Below are positions 32,769 to 40,722 of a stretch of 64,000 nucleotides of DNA, piece after piece. Numbering within the stretch: position 1 is the stretch's first letter; every line of letters starts with the position of its first letter. Both the position numbers and the translations under genes were made by a program. Origin of the DNA: an uncultured Desulfovibrio sp. (GTDB lineage Bacteria; Desulfobacterota; Desulfovibrionia; Desulfovibrionales; Desulfovibrionaceae). The stretch is from NCBI RefSeq assembly GCF_910584445.1, contig NZ_CAJUBO010000001.1, positions 168,324 to 232,323 on the forward strand, written 5' to 3'. Under the pieces are notes generated by a model, which was given only the letters and a program-made list of their open reading frames with translations, made no database searches and was not told the origin of the DNA.

Positions 32769-33950
32769 TCAGCTTCTTCCATACATCCGCACATAGACCA
32801 TGGCCGCCACCCGGTACACGAAGTGCCCGAGCTTGGACCACGGCGCATAGGCGAAGAGCATCCAGACAAAGACCAGATGCAGGTAGTAGACGATGAAGGC
32901 CGCGTGGACGGAGTCCATGAGCCGGAAGATCTGGGAGAGCATGCCGGTCACGGCCACCAGCCAGATGATGCCGAGCAGGTACCAGTCATACCAGCTGGAG
33001 GACTGGTATTTGGGATTGAGCCGCGCGCGCCGCCAGGTGAGCAGGGCCAGGGCCACGAGGAGCAGGAGGGCGCCCACATTGGCGAGGATCTTCACCGGGA
33101 AGGTCAGGGGCATGGGCGTTTCGATGAGGATGCACGGCAGCACCTTGCCGCCCCAGTGCCCCAGGGCCACGATGGCCGTGACGCAGGCGAGGATGGCGAA
33201 GCTCCAGACCAGCATGGTGTGCGAGAGACGGCGCCCCTCCTGGGGCACGCCGGTGGCCGGGCCGTCCTGGCAGTCGTCGAACTTGCGGCCCGTGATGATC
33301 TCGTCGAAGAGCACATCCCAGAGGTGCAGGAGCCAGCACTTTTGCCTGCCCAGCACGAGGAGGCTGCCGCCGGGCTTGAACATGCGCCAGAGGCGCACGC
33401 AGCCCACGGCGAGGATGGCCGCCGCGCCAAAGAAGGTGAGCATGAAGATGGGGTCGATGGTGTAGTCGCCGTAGAAGATCTGGCCGAAGACGATCCGGCC
33501 GTCCGCAGCGCGGGGGAACCACTCGCCGTTGTTGTAGCCCGCGCGGATCCACCAGACCACCAGCCAGAGGAGGGCCGGGATGGCGAAGAGCCAGGCAAGC
33601 CCCCGGGAGGAACTCATCCACTTGCCCACGATGGCCGGGGCCGTGAGGTCGCGGTAGATCATGTTCCTGGCGGCGGCCATCATTTCCGCGGGCTTGGCGC
33701 CGCGCGGGCAGAGGTCCGAGCAGTTGCCGCAGTTGTGGCAGAGCCAGAGGTCCACATCGGCCGCGAGCTTGTCCTTGAGGCCCCAGGAAGCCCAGACCAT
33801 TTCCTTGCGCGGATAGGGCGCCACCTCCGGCGAGAGCGGGCAGGCCACCGAGCAGGTGGCGCACTGGAAGCACTTTTTGAGGTCTTCGCCCCCGGCTTCC
33901 ATAAGCTCCCGCGTGAAGGCGGGATCGGTGTGCAGCGTCATTTGCGCCAT
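32769..33950 (-). CDS. qmoC: quinone-interacting membrane oxidoreductase subunit QmoC
   Basis: QmoC (393 residues) fuses an HdrC-like iron-sulfur domain with an HdrE-like heme-b membrane domain. Residues 20-90 hold two [4Fe-4S] motifs (CFQCATCSVACP and CHNCGNCSDLCPRG). Six hydrophobic spans follow from about residue 115 (such as LAWLFAIPALLWLVVWWI), with His residues suited to heme ligation. It takes electrons from menaquinol and passes them to QmoAB for APS reduction. It starts 12 bases after the qmoB stop. Confidence 0.95.
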   Translation of the reverse strand: MAQMTLHTDPAFTRELMEAGGEDLKKCFQCATCSVACPLSPEVAPYPRKEMVWASWGLKDKLAADVDLWLCHNCGNCSDLCPRGAKPAEMMAAARNMIYRDLTAPAIVGKWMSSSRGLAWLFAIPALLWLVVWWIRAGYNNGEWFPRAADGRIVFGQIFYGDYTIDPIFMLTFFGAAAILAVGCVRLWRMFKPGGSLLVLGRQKCWLLHLWDVLFDEIITGRKFDDCQDGPATGVPQEGRRLSHTMLVWSFAILACVTAIVALGHWGGKVLPCILIETPMPLTFPVKILANVGALLLLVALALLTWRRARLNPKYQSSSWYDWYLLGIIWLVAVTGMLSQIFRLMDSVHAAFIVYYLHLVFVWMLFAYAPWSKLGHFVYRVAAMVYVRMYGRS

Positions 33951-33962
33951 GAGACCTTCCTC

Positions 33963-36287
33963 CTACATGCCCTTGAACGGGTTGGGGCCAAGGGCCGTGA
34001 TCCGGGCGACAAAGCCGTCGATGAGGTCCGGCACCCTGTCATATTCGTCAATAGCCACCTCGAGCTGATCCACGCGCTCCGGCTCCACGCCGAGGCGGCT
34101 CAGGGTCTCGGCGATGTTGTCGCGCCTGCGGCTGCAGATCTCCGAACCCTTGATGAAGTGGCACTGGTAGTCATCGCCGTACTTGCAGCCCAGCAGGAGC
34201 ACGCCGTCAAAGCCCTTGCTCATGGCGTCGGAGACCCAGATGGCGTTGACCGAACCCAGGCAGCGGACCGGGATGACGCGGCAGTACGGACTCCATGCCC
34301 TGCCGCGCATGCCCGCCATGTCCAGCGCCGGGTAGGCGTCGTTTTCGCAGGCGAGGATGAGGATGCGCGGGCCTTCCTTCTTGAAGTCCTTGGGCACGCG
34401 CACTTCGCGGATCATGGAGCCGATCTGGTCGATGCTGTAGTTGGCGAAGGAGATGACGCGTTCCGGACAGGCCCCGAAACAGGTGCCGCAGCGGCGGCAG
34501 CGCGCCGGATTGGGCTTGGGCGTGCCCTTTTCGTCATCGTCCAGCGCGCCGAAGGGGCATTCCTCGGTGCAGCGCTTGCACTGGGTGCAGCGCACGAAGT
34601 TGAAGAGCGGGTACGAGGTGTCGCCCGAGCGCGGCAGAACGGCCACGCCGTGTTCCGCCGCCTCGATGCACTGGATGGCCTTGAGCACGGCGCCGCGGGC
34701 GTCCTCCTCGCAGGCGTCCAGCGTCATGGGCTGGCGCACGCAGCCGGCGGCATAGACGCCGGTGCGCCGCGTCTCGTAGGGGAAGCAGATGTAGTTGGAG
34801 TCCGCGTAGCCGTCGAAGAGGTCAAGGTCGGGGAAGTCCGGGCCTTGCCGATAGGCGAAGTTGACGGTCAGGTCCTTGGCCGTGGTGGGCACCAGGCCGC
34901 AGGGCAGCACGACGAGGTCCACATCCAGATCAAAGTCCATGCCCAGCAGGGTGTTGGCGCAGGAGACCACTACCCGGTCGCCATGGTCCGTGATGGCGGT
35001 GACGTCGGCCTTGGTCAGCATCAGGCCCAGACGGTCCTGCATCTTCTTGTAGAAGCGTTCCAGGATGCCGGGGATAGCCATGTTCTTGTAGATGACGAAG
35101 GCCTGGACCGCGTCGTTGGTTTTGTCGCAGATGATATTGGCCTGGCGCAGCATGCCCACGCTGTTCACGGCGTTGGAGTACTGGAGATGGCGGATGCTCT
35201 CCAGGTCTTCCTTGACGTAGGGCGCGTCCATGTTTTCGCCGTCGCTCTCCACGTTCTGGCCTTCGTCCGCCTTCTGGGCATCGGCGGCTTCGTCGGCGCC
35301 GCCGTCACCGGCCTTGTCCGCCAGGGCAGGCGCGCCAAAGGCCTTTTCGGCCAGGGTGGTGTCGAGCACAAAGGCGATGCGCCGCGCCGTGACCGTGCCT
35401 TCCACGAGCATTTTCGCGAACTGGCCCGCATGGATGATGGACGGGCTGCCGTAGCCCATTGGCTCAAGATATTTGCCGTCCAGCGGCGTCCAGCCCGTGG
35501 CGAGCACCACCGCGCCCACCTGGACCGTCACCGTACCGGAAGGCGTGGCAAGCTCGGCCGTGAATTCGCCGGGCTGGCCCTCCAGTTTCGTCACCGTGGA
35601 CTGAAGATGCAGGGTGATGGCCGGTTCGGCCTCCAGCCGGGCGATATGATCCGCCAGGTTGAGCGGCTCCTTGTCCGTCCAGGGGGAGGACAGGGGCGAG
35701 GTCATGGGGATGTTGCTGGCCGCGCCGCCGAGCTTGTCGGTCTTTTCCACCAGAACGACCTCGTAGCCCGTGGCCGCGGACTCCATGGCCGCGCGCATGC
35801 CCGTCCAGCCGCCGCCGATGACGAGGATGCGGCGCACCCCGGCCACCACGGCGGGTTCGGGGGTCTCGGTTTTCTGGAGGCGCACCATGCCCATGTTCAC
35901 ATAGTCGGTAGCCATGAGCCGCAACAGCTCGGGCGCTTCGCCGGGGGCAAGCCCCTCCACGGAGGCGCCGTCCGGGTCGCGGTAGGCGAGCACGCACTGC
36001 TCGCGCAGGTTGACGTGCTCCACCTGGACAGGGGTGTCGCCATTGGGCGCGAAGCGGTAAAGGTCCGCGTCCACGCGCGGCGAGGCGCCGCAGAGGAGGA
36101 CGCCGTCCAGCCCCTGGGCCGCGATGTCGGCCCGGATTTCGTCCACGGCCTCGGCGAGCACGGGCACCACCTTGACCGTGGCCGCAAGCTCGCCCCATTT
36201 GTCGCGCAGGTCCTGGGCCAGGGCCTCCGCGTCCAGGCCGCCGCCGATGTTTGACTGATCAAAATAGACGCCAATCTTGCCGGCCAT
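33963..36287 (-). CDS. qmoB: quinone-interacting membrane oxidoreductase subunit QmoB
   Basis: This 774-residue soluble flavoprotein combines HdrA-like and MvhD-like domains. The FAD motif is VRRILVIGGGWTGMRAAMES near residue 150. Two [4Fe-4S] clusters bind CTQCKRCTEECPFGAL and CRRCGTCFGACPERVI around residues 565-610. The C-terminal MvhD-type domain holds LILACENDAYPALD, PVRCLGSVNAIWVSDA and LLGCKYGDDYQCHF. A low-complexity acidic insertion near residue 325 (ADKAGDGGADEAADAQ...) interrupts the flavin domain. AGGGAGG precedes the ATG, five bases after the qmoA stop. Confidence 0.95.
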   Translation of the reverse strand: MAGKIGVYFDQSNIGGGLDAEALAQDLRDKWGELAATVKVVPVLAEAVDEIRADIAAQGLDGVLLCGASPRVDADLYRFAPNGDTPVQVEHVNLREQCVLAYRDPDGASVEGLAPGEAPELLRLMATDYVNMGMVRLQKTETPEPAVVAGVRRILVIGGGWTGMRAAMESAATGYEVVLVEKTDKLGGAASNIPMTSPLSSPWTDKEPLNLADHIARLEAEPAITLHLQSTVTKLEGQPGEFTAELATPSGTVTVQVGAVVLATGWTPLDGKYLEPMGYGSPSIIHAGQFAKMLVEGTVTARRIAFVLDTTLAEKAFGAPALADKAGDGGADEAADAQKADEGQNVESDGENMDAPYVKEDLESIRHLQYSNAVNSVGMLRQANIICDKTNDAVQAFVIYKNMAIPGILERFYKKMQDRLGLMLTKADVTAITDHGDRVVVSCANTLLGMDFDLDVDLVVLPCGLVPTTAKDLTVNFAYRQGPDFPDLDLFDGYADSNYICFPYETRRTGVYAAGCVRQPMTLDACEEDARGAVLKAIQCIEAAEHGVAVLPRSGDTSYPLFNFVRCTQCKRCTEECPFGALDDDEKGTPKPNPARCRRCGTCFGACPERVISFANYSIDQIGSMIREVRVPKDFKKEGPRILILACENDAYPALDMAGMRGRAWSPYCRVIPVRCLGSVNAIWVSDAMSKGFDGVLLLGCKYGDDYQCHFIKGSEICSRRRDNIAETLSRLGVEPERVDQLEVAIDEYDRVPDLIDGFVARITALGPNPFKGM

Positions 36288-36292
36288 GCCGC

Positions 36293-37528
36293 CTACCTCC
36301 CTTTCACCGTTTGTACCGCCTTCAGGGCGGCGGCTGTGCCGGACTGGGCCGAGCGCGTCACGTCGAGCGGCATGCGCGCGCAGCCGCAGGCAAAGATGCC
36401 CGCCTCCTCGCCGCCCGCCACAAAGCCGTCCTCGTCCAGCGGGAGCGGCAGGGGCAGGTCCTGTCCGGCCAGGGCGGGTTGCATGCCCGTTGCCAGGACG
36501 GCGAGATCGAAGTCGAGAGAAAGCTTTTCGCCGCGCACCGCGTCCTCGGCCGTGAGGCGCACCCGGTCGTTTTCGATCTGGACGGCTTCGGCCACCTTGC
36601 CCTTGATGAAGGTCACGTTGGGGAGCGCCTGCACCTTTTCCAGCACCTTGACGTAGCGGCCGGGCGCGCGCAGGTCGATATAGAAGACCGTGACCTTTGT
36701 CTGCGGGTGCTGCTCGGCGAGGTAGAGGCACTGCTTGAAGGTAGCCATGCAGCAGATATAGGAGCAGTAGCCGAGGTGGTTCTGGTCGCGGGAGCCGGCG
36801 CACTGCACAAAGCCCACCGAGAGCGGCGTCCGCCCGTCGGAGGGCCGCACGATCCTGCCGCCCGTGGGTCCGAAGGCCGAGGCCAGGCGCTCCATCTGCA
36901 TGTTGCTGATGCAGTTGCGGATCTCGCCCCCGCCGAGGTTGGTGAGATTGCGCATGGCATAGGGCTTCCAGCCTGTAGCCACCACGATGGCGCCCACGGA
37001 AAGCTCGATCTCGCGCGGGGACTCATCCATCTGCAGGAAGCGGTTCCCGGCCACGCGCGCCGCGTCGGCGCGGGTGAGGGTGTCCGGGTCCAGCGTCCAG
37101 CGCGCGGGGTAGGCGAAGGGCATGGGCTTGTAGAGCGCCTTGCGAGAACCCAGGCCGAAGTCGAATTCGCTGGGGGCCTCGCCGTCCAGGCTCTGGGCCA
37201 GCAGGCTGAAATCCACGTTATGCGGCGCCGTGTGCCGGGGCGAGAGGCGCACGCGCGCCGTGTAGTCGCCCTTGCGCCCGGAAAGGCCCACCACCTCCGC
37301 GAGCGTCAGGCAGGTGATGCGCGGGTTCTTCCTGATGCGCTGGAACTGGATCTCCAGACCGCAGGAGGGCGGGCAGAGTTTGGGAAAATACTTGCTGAGC
37401 TGGGCCACCCGGCCGCCGAGCCAGGGCGATTTTTCCACGAGATAGACGTCGTGGCCCAGTTCCGCCGCTTCGAGGGCGGCGGTGAGGCCCGAAAAGCCCC
37501 CGCCCACGACGAGAATGGCGTTGGACAT
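36293..37528 (-). CDS. qmoA: quinone-interacting membrane oxidoreductase subunit QmoA
   Basis: QmoA is a 411-residue flavoprotein related to the flavin-binding core of HdrA. The dinucleotide-binding motif is at the very N-terminus (MSNAILVVGGGFSGLTAALE). CPPSCGLEIQFQRI, VVATGWKPY, FVQCAGSRDQNHLGYCSYIC and GIFACGCARMPLDVTRS follow. It lacks the C-terminal ferredoxin clusters of HdrA. With QmoB and QmoC it forms the membrane complex that feeds electrons to APS reductase. AGGAGG nine bases before the ATG marks the start. It is the first qmo gene, downstream of aprBA. Confidence 0.95.
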   Translation of the reverse strand: MSNAILVVGGGFSGLTAALEAAELGHDVYLVEKSPWLGGRVAQLSKYFPKLCPPSCGLEIQFQRIRKNPRITCLTLAEVVGLSGRKGDYTARVRLSPRHTAPHNVDFSLLAQSLDGEAPSEFDFGLGSRKALYKPMPFAYPARWTLDPDTLTRADAARVAGNRFLQMDESPREIELSVGAIVVATGWKPYAMRNLTNLGGGEIRNCISNMQMERLASAFGPTGGRIVRPSDGRTPLSVGFVQCAGSRDQNHLGYCSYICCMATFKQCLYLAEQHPQTKVTVFYIDLRAPGRYVKVLEKVQALPNVTFIKGKVAEAVQIENDRVRLTAEDAVRGEKLSLDFDLAVLATGMQPALAGQDLPLPLPLDEDGFVAGGEEAGIFACGCARMPLDVTRSAQSGTAAALKAVQTVKGR

Positions 37529-37607
37529 CCTGGAGATCCTCCTGCGTTGCGCGGCGCACGGCATACCGGCTCCCGCCGCGGGAACCGCCCCGGAGGCCGG
37601 AGCGGAT

Positions 37608-37629
37608 GAAAAAGGGGGCCTTCCCCCTG
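37608..37629 (-). terminator. intrinsic terminator or attenuator between apr and qmo
   Basis: On the leftward strand, AGGGGG-AAGG-CCCCCT is followed by TTTTC, a short stem with a T-run. It would end or attenuate aprBA transcription before qmoA. The stem is only 6 bp, so leaky termination is likely. Confidence 0.6.
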
Positions 37630-37751
37630 ACAGTGGCAAACGCCGCGAGGCGGGGTTTGCGCCGCTGGCGGCAAACCCGCCGGCGAAAAGACACGAAAAA
37701 CAGGCGCGTGACGGCGCGGCGGCGCCGCGGGCGTCTGCTTCCGCAGCCGCC

Positions 37752-37786
37752 GGAGCGTTGACGCGATTTCCTTGCGAAAACGCTCT
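37752..37786. repeat. 35-bp REP-like hairpin sequence, copy 2
   Basis: It is nearly the same as 19036-19070 and in the same orientation: GGAGCGTT at the left, CGCGATTTC in the middle, GCGAAAACGCTCT at the right. The ends GAGCGTT/AACGCTC pair. It lies between aprA and qmoA. Confidence 0.65.
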
Positions 37787-37797
37787 CGTGGCAGCCT

Positions 37798-37825
37798 CAG
37801 GAGGCGGCCCTGGGGCCGCCTCCTG
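37798..37825 (-). terminator. perfect 13-bp hairpin directly after aprA
   Basis: CAGGAGGCGGCCC pairs perfectly with GGGCCGCCTCCTG across a two-base gap (effectively a 12-bp stem with a CTGG-type loop), 24 bases after the aprA stop. No T-run follows in the leftward direction, so it may protect the abundant aprBA message from 3' decay rather than terminate it. Confidence 0.65.
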
Positions 37826-37848
37826 AAAGCGTGATGCCGTTTGCCCGA

Positions 37849-39837
37849 CTAGTCGGGGATGATCTGGATGTAGGGCTTCTTGAAGAAGGTGGTCTCGCCG
37901 GTGGCGGGATTGAACTTCGAGTTCACGAAGCACTTCCACTTGCTGTCGTCCAGGCCCATGTGGTCCGCGCGATAGTAGAAGCCCGGATAGCGGGATTCTT
38001 CGCGGAAGGCGATGTGCTGCATGTGCAGGCGCACCGTCCACAGGCGATGGTAGTTCTCCCAGCAGCGCAGAAGCTCATGCAGGTCGCGGGCGGCCAGCTT
38101 GGCGGAGTCTTCCTCCAGCATGTCAAGCAGATGGAAGCCCGTGTTGAGCATGGCCTGGGAGGTGGTGTAGTAGGTCGCCACGCCGCCGCCGTATTCGTCG
38201 GTGGCCTTGATGAGCCGCATCATGAAGTTCTTGGGCGCGATGTAGCTCGGGTTGACCACGGGGTCGGTGGAGACGGCCTTGCCCTTCTGGAAGTTGTAGT
38301 AGGGCCGGTAGATGAGGTCGCGCAGCTCGTCCTCGGTCTCCTTGATCTGGGGCTGGAAGTCCTTGTGATCCACGCAGAAGCGCACCATCTGCTTGCCGGC
38401 GATGCGGCCTTCGGCGTGCGAGCCGGAGGAGAACTTGTGGCCGGAAGCGCCCACGCCGTCGGCGCAGGTGAACAGGCCCTCGACCGTAGTCATGCGGTTG
38501 TAGACCTTGCCGTTGCTAGCGCGGATCTTGTACTCCTCGGGAACCCAGGCTTCGTCCGGGCCGGAGACCCAGATGCCGCAGCAGCCGGAGTGCGAACCGA
38601 GCAGATACGGCTCGGTGGGCATGATCTCGGAGCCGCGCTCCTCGGGCATGGTGTCGGTGCAGGCCCACAGGTTGGCCTGGCCCACGCACATGTCGAGGAA
38701 GTCTTCCCACGCCTCGGACTCGAGGTCCTTCTGCTGCTCTTCGTTGAGCGTGGCGAAGGTGGTGTTGAGGGCGGTCTTGGTGTCCATGTAGATGGGACCG
38801 CGGCCTTCGCGCATCTCGCGGAGCATCATGTGGTTACGCAGGCAGGTGGGGATGACGTTGCCCTTGGCGTAGCCGCGATCCTCGTAGGGCTTGAGCATGG
38901 CCTTGTTGGTCACGCAGTAGTCTTCGCCCTTGGCGTTGGTGGCCTTGGCCTTGAAGAGCAGGAACCACGCGCCCACCGGGCCGTAGCCGTCCTTGAAGCG
39001 GGCCGGGACGAAGCGGTTTTCCATCATGGTCATCTCGGCGCCGACCTGGGCGCAGAGCGAATAGGTGGAACCGGCATTCCACACCGGGTACCAGGCGCGG
39101 CCCATGCCCTCGCCGGTGGAGCGGGGACGGTAGACGTTGACCGCGCCGCCCGCGCCCACCATGATGGCATTGGCGCGGAAGATGTGGACCTCGTTGGCGC
39201 GCAGGTTGAAGCCCACGGCGCCGGCGATGCGGTTGGGCACGTTCTTGTCGAGCAGGAGCTTGACGATGAACATGCGCTCCATGATGCGGTCCTCGCCAAG
39301 GGCGTTCTTGGCCGCTTCGGCCACGATGCACTTGTAGGACTCGCCGTTGATCATGATCTGCCAGCGGCCGGAACGCACGGGCTTGTCGCCCTTGCGGAGG
39401 CTCTTGCCCTGGGCCTTGGCCTGGGCGCCGTTGAGGTTGTGGCCGTTGTCGTCCTTGATCCAGCAGGGCAGGCCCCAGTCCTCGAAGAGCAGGACGCTGT
39501 CGTCCACATGGCGGCCCACGTCATAGATGAGGTCTTCGCGCACGATGCCCATGAGGTCGGTGCGGACCATGCGGACATAGTCGTCGGCGGAGTTGTCGCC
39601 AAGGTAGGTGTTGATGGCGGAAAGGCCCTGGGCCACGGCGCCGGAGCGCTCGAGGGCGGCCTTGTCGCAGAGCATGATCTTGAGGTTGTGCTTGTCGCCC
39701 CAGCGCACGGCCTCGTAGGCCACGCCGCACGCGCCCATGCCGCCGCCCACGATGAGCAGGTCGACGTCATGCGTTTTGCAGACAGGTTCGGAAATGGGCA
39801 CGCCCTTGGAGGGTTCTTTCACAGGGATCATCGGCAT
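37849..39837 (-). CDS. aprA: adenylylsulfate reductase, alpha subunit
   Basis: AprA carries FAD and reduces APS to sulfite and AMP, the key step after sulfate activation. The 662-residue sequence has the FAD motif DVDLLIVGGGMGACGVAYEA near residue 25, RSGAVAQGLSAINTYLG, IMVGAGGAVNVYRPRS, NRFVPARFKDGYGPVGAWF and GSHSGCCGIWVSGPDEAW. Length and start are typical of the sulfate-reducer enzyme. AAGGAG lies nine bases before the ATG. It follows aprB by 33 bases; the two form the operon with qmo downstream. Confidence 0.98.
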   Translation of the reverse strand: MPMIPVKEPSKGVPISEPVCKTHDVDLLIVGGGMGACGVAYEAVRWGDKHNLKIMLCDKAALERSGAVAQGLSAINTYLGDNSADDYVRMVRTDLMGIVREDLIYDVGRHVDDSVLLFEDWGLPCWIKDDNGHNLNGAQAKAQGKSLRKGDKPVRSGRWQIMINGESYKCIVAEAAKNALGEDRIMERMFIVKLLLDKNVPNRIAGAVGFNLRANEVHIFRANAIMVGAGGAVNVYRPRSTGEGMGRAWYPVWNAGSTYSLCAQVGAEMTMMENRFVPARFKDGYGPVGAWFLLFKAKATNAKGEDYCVTNKAMLKPYEDRGYAKGNVIPTCLRNHMMLREMREGRGPIYMDTKTALNTTFATLNEEQQKDLESEAWEDFLDMCVGQANLWACTDTMPEERGSEIMPTEPYLLGSHSGCCGIWVSGPDEAWVPEEYKIRASNGKVYNRMTTVEGLFTCADGVGASGHKFSSGSHAEGRIAGKQMVRFCVDHKDFQPQIKETEDELRDLIYRPYYNFQKGKAVSTDPVVNPSYIAPKNFMMRLIKATDEYGGGVATYYTTSQAMLNTGFHLLDMLEEDSAKLAARDLHELLRCWENYHRLWTVRLHMQHIAFREESRYPGFYYRADHMGLDDSKWKCFVNSKFNPATGETTFFKKPYIQIIPD

Positions 39838-39870
39838 CTTCGTATTCTCCTTCTCGCGTCGCGCGGATGG

Positions 39871-40359
39871 CTAGTTGCTGTGGGCGATGACGGTCATGGT
39901 CTTGTCGGCCTCGGCCACGTCAAACTTCTTGCCGAGGACTTCCTTGGGCGCCGGCAGCGAGGCTTCGGTGAAGAGGCGCTCGTCGTCGAGGCTGTCGCCT
40001 TCGGGACGGCCGTCATAGGGTTTGATGGAGCCTTCGGGCGTGGTGCGGATGGGGAACTTGAAGCGTTTCACGTTGCCGTTGCGGAACTGCACCGTCCACA
40101 TGATGGAATCGGCCGAACGCAGGGGGATACAGGTCCCGCCCATGGGGCAGAAGTCGGCGTAGGGGCGCGCCGAAATGGCGCCCTGGGGGCAGATCTTGAC
40201 GCAGGAATAGCATTCCCAGCAGGCGTCCGGCTCCTGGTTGTAGGCCTTCATTTCCTCGGGGTCGAGGATCATGAGGTCATTGGGGCAGATGTACATGCAA
40301 GCGGTCTTTTCGCCACCCTTGCAGCCGTCGCATTTGGACGGATCGACAAACGTCGGCAT
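39871..40359 (-). CDS. aprB: adenylylsulfate reductase, beta subunit
   Basis: AprB (162 residues) holds two [4Fe-4S] clusters that pass electrons to the FAD of AprA. The ligand motifs are CDGCKGGEKTACMYICP near residue 10 and CWECYSCVKICPQGA near residue 47. A C-terminal tail that wraps AprA follows (RLFTEASLPAPKEVLGKKFD). GGAGG six bases before the ATG fixes the start. It is the first gene of the apr operon, with a strong promoter about 105 bases upstream. Confidence 0.98.
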   Translation of the reverse strand: MPTFVDPSKCDGCKGGEKTACMYICPNDLMILDPEEMKAYNQEPDACWECYSCVKICPQGAISARPYADFCPMGGTCIPLRSADSIMWTVQFRNGNVKRFKFPIRTTPEGSIKPYDGRPEGDSLDDERLFTEASLPAPKEVLGKKFDVAEADKTMTVIAHSN

Positions 40360-40469
40360 ACGTGTCCTCCAACTCGTAAGAAGTTATGCCGTGCTCATGC
40401 CGGAAATGGCGCGCCCCCCCGGGCATCGCGCGTTTCCGTTCCGGAAAGAGAGCGCATGGCTTGCGAAAT

Positions 40470-40498
40470 TAGTAACAAGGGGTGGCGCTTTGCGTCAA
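40470..40498 (-). promoter_or_regulatory. strong sigma-70 promoter of aprBA
   Basis: Leftward, TTGACG (40498-40493) and TTACTA (40475-40470) are separated by 17 bases. The expected start near 40463 gives a leader of about 100 bases ahead of aprB, ending in GGAGG and the ATG. A T-rich run lies upstream of the -35. Confidence 0.7.
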
Positions 40499-40638
40499 GC
40501 CCCCCCTGAAAAATTTCCCGGCTACTTGCCGTCCGCTGAAAAAATAGTCATTGTATTTCAATATGTTGTGGACGAGGAAAAAATTCGCCGCGCGGGCCGG
40601 AAGGACCCCTGCGCCCGCGTCCTTACTCTCCGGGGCGC

Positions 40639-40675
40639 AAAAAAACCCGGGCCGCCGGCGGCGCGGCAGCCCGGG
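40639..40675 (-). terminator. intrinsic terminator of argD
   Basis: Leftward, CCCGGGC...GCCCGGG forms a GC-rich stem followed by seven T. It lies about 50 bases past the argD stop and upstream of the aprBA promoter. Confidence 0.85.
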
Positions 40676-40722
40676 AAACGTCCGTGGCCCGGTCCCGCCG
40701 GGCGCGGCCGGAGGGACGAGGC

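Larger units (their letters stand above)
37529..37848. other. apr-qmo intergenic region
   Basis: These 320 bp separate the aprA stop from the qmoA start. Read leftward, the order is: a 13-bp perfect hairpin (37825-37798), a REP-like 35-mer (37786-37752), a GC-rich imperfect stem (about 37680-37650), a short stem with a T-run (37629-37608), then the qmoA leader. No coding frame is credible. I did not find a good sigma-70 match for a separate qmo promoter; the sequence from 37607 to 37545 is very GC-rich. The layout suggests partial read-through from the apr promoter. Confidence 0.65.
40360..40722. other. intergenic region upstream of aprB, downstream of argD
   Basis: These 363 bp contain the aprBA promoter (40470-40498) with a leader of about 100 bases, an AT-richer stretch upstream of it (about 40500-40600, with runs of A and T that could serve as an UP element), and the argD terminator (40639-40675). 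I looked for a Rex-type TTGTGA-TCACAA site; TTGAAATACAATG on the leftward strand (40561-40549) is only a weak resemblance. No gene is apparent. Confidence 0.65.

Noticed and set aside
32124..36254. A very long open frame on the plus strand opposite qmoB-qmoC-qmoD
   Set aside because: It is His/Arg/Gly/Ala-rich, lacks a ribosome site and is exactly antisense to well-supported genes. Long antisense frames are a by-product of strong GC bias at third codon positions. The same applies to those opposite aprAB, purD, hflX and argD.
40549..40561. Rex repressor site upstream of aprB
   Set aside because: TTGAAATACAATG is not a good palindrome and lacks the TTGTGA/TCACAA arms.
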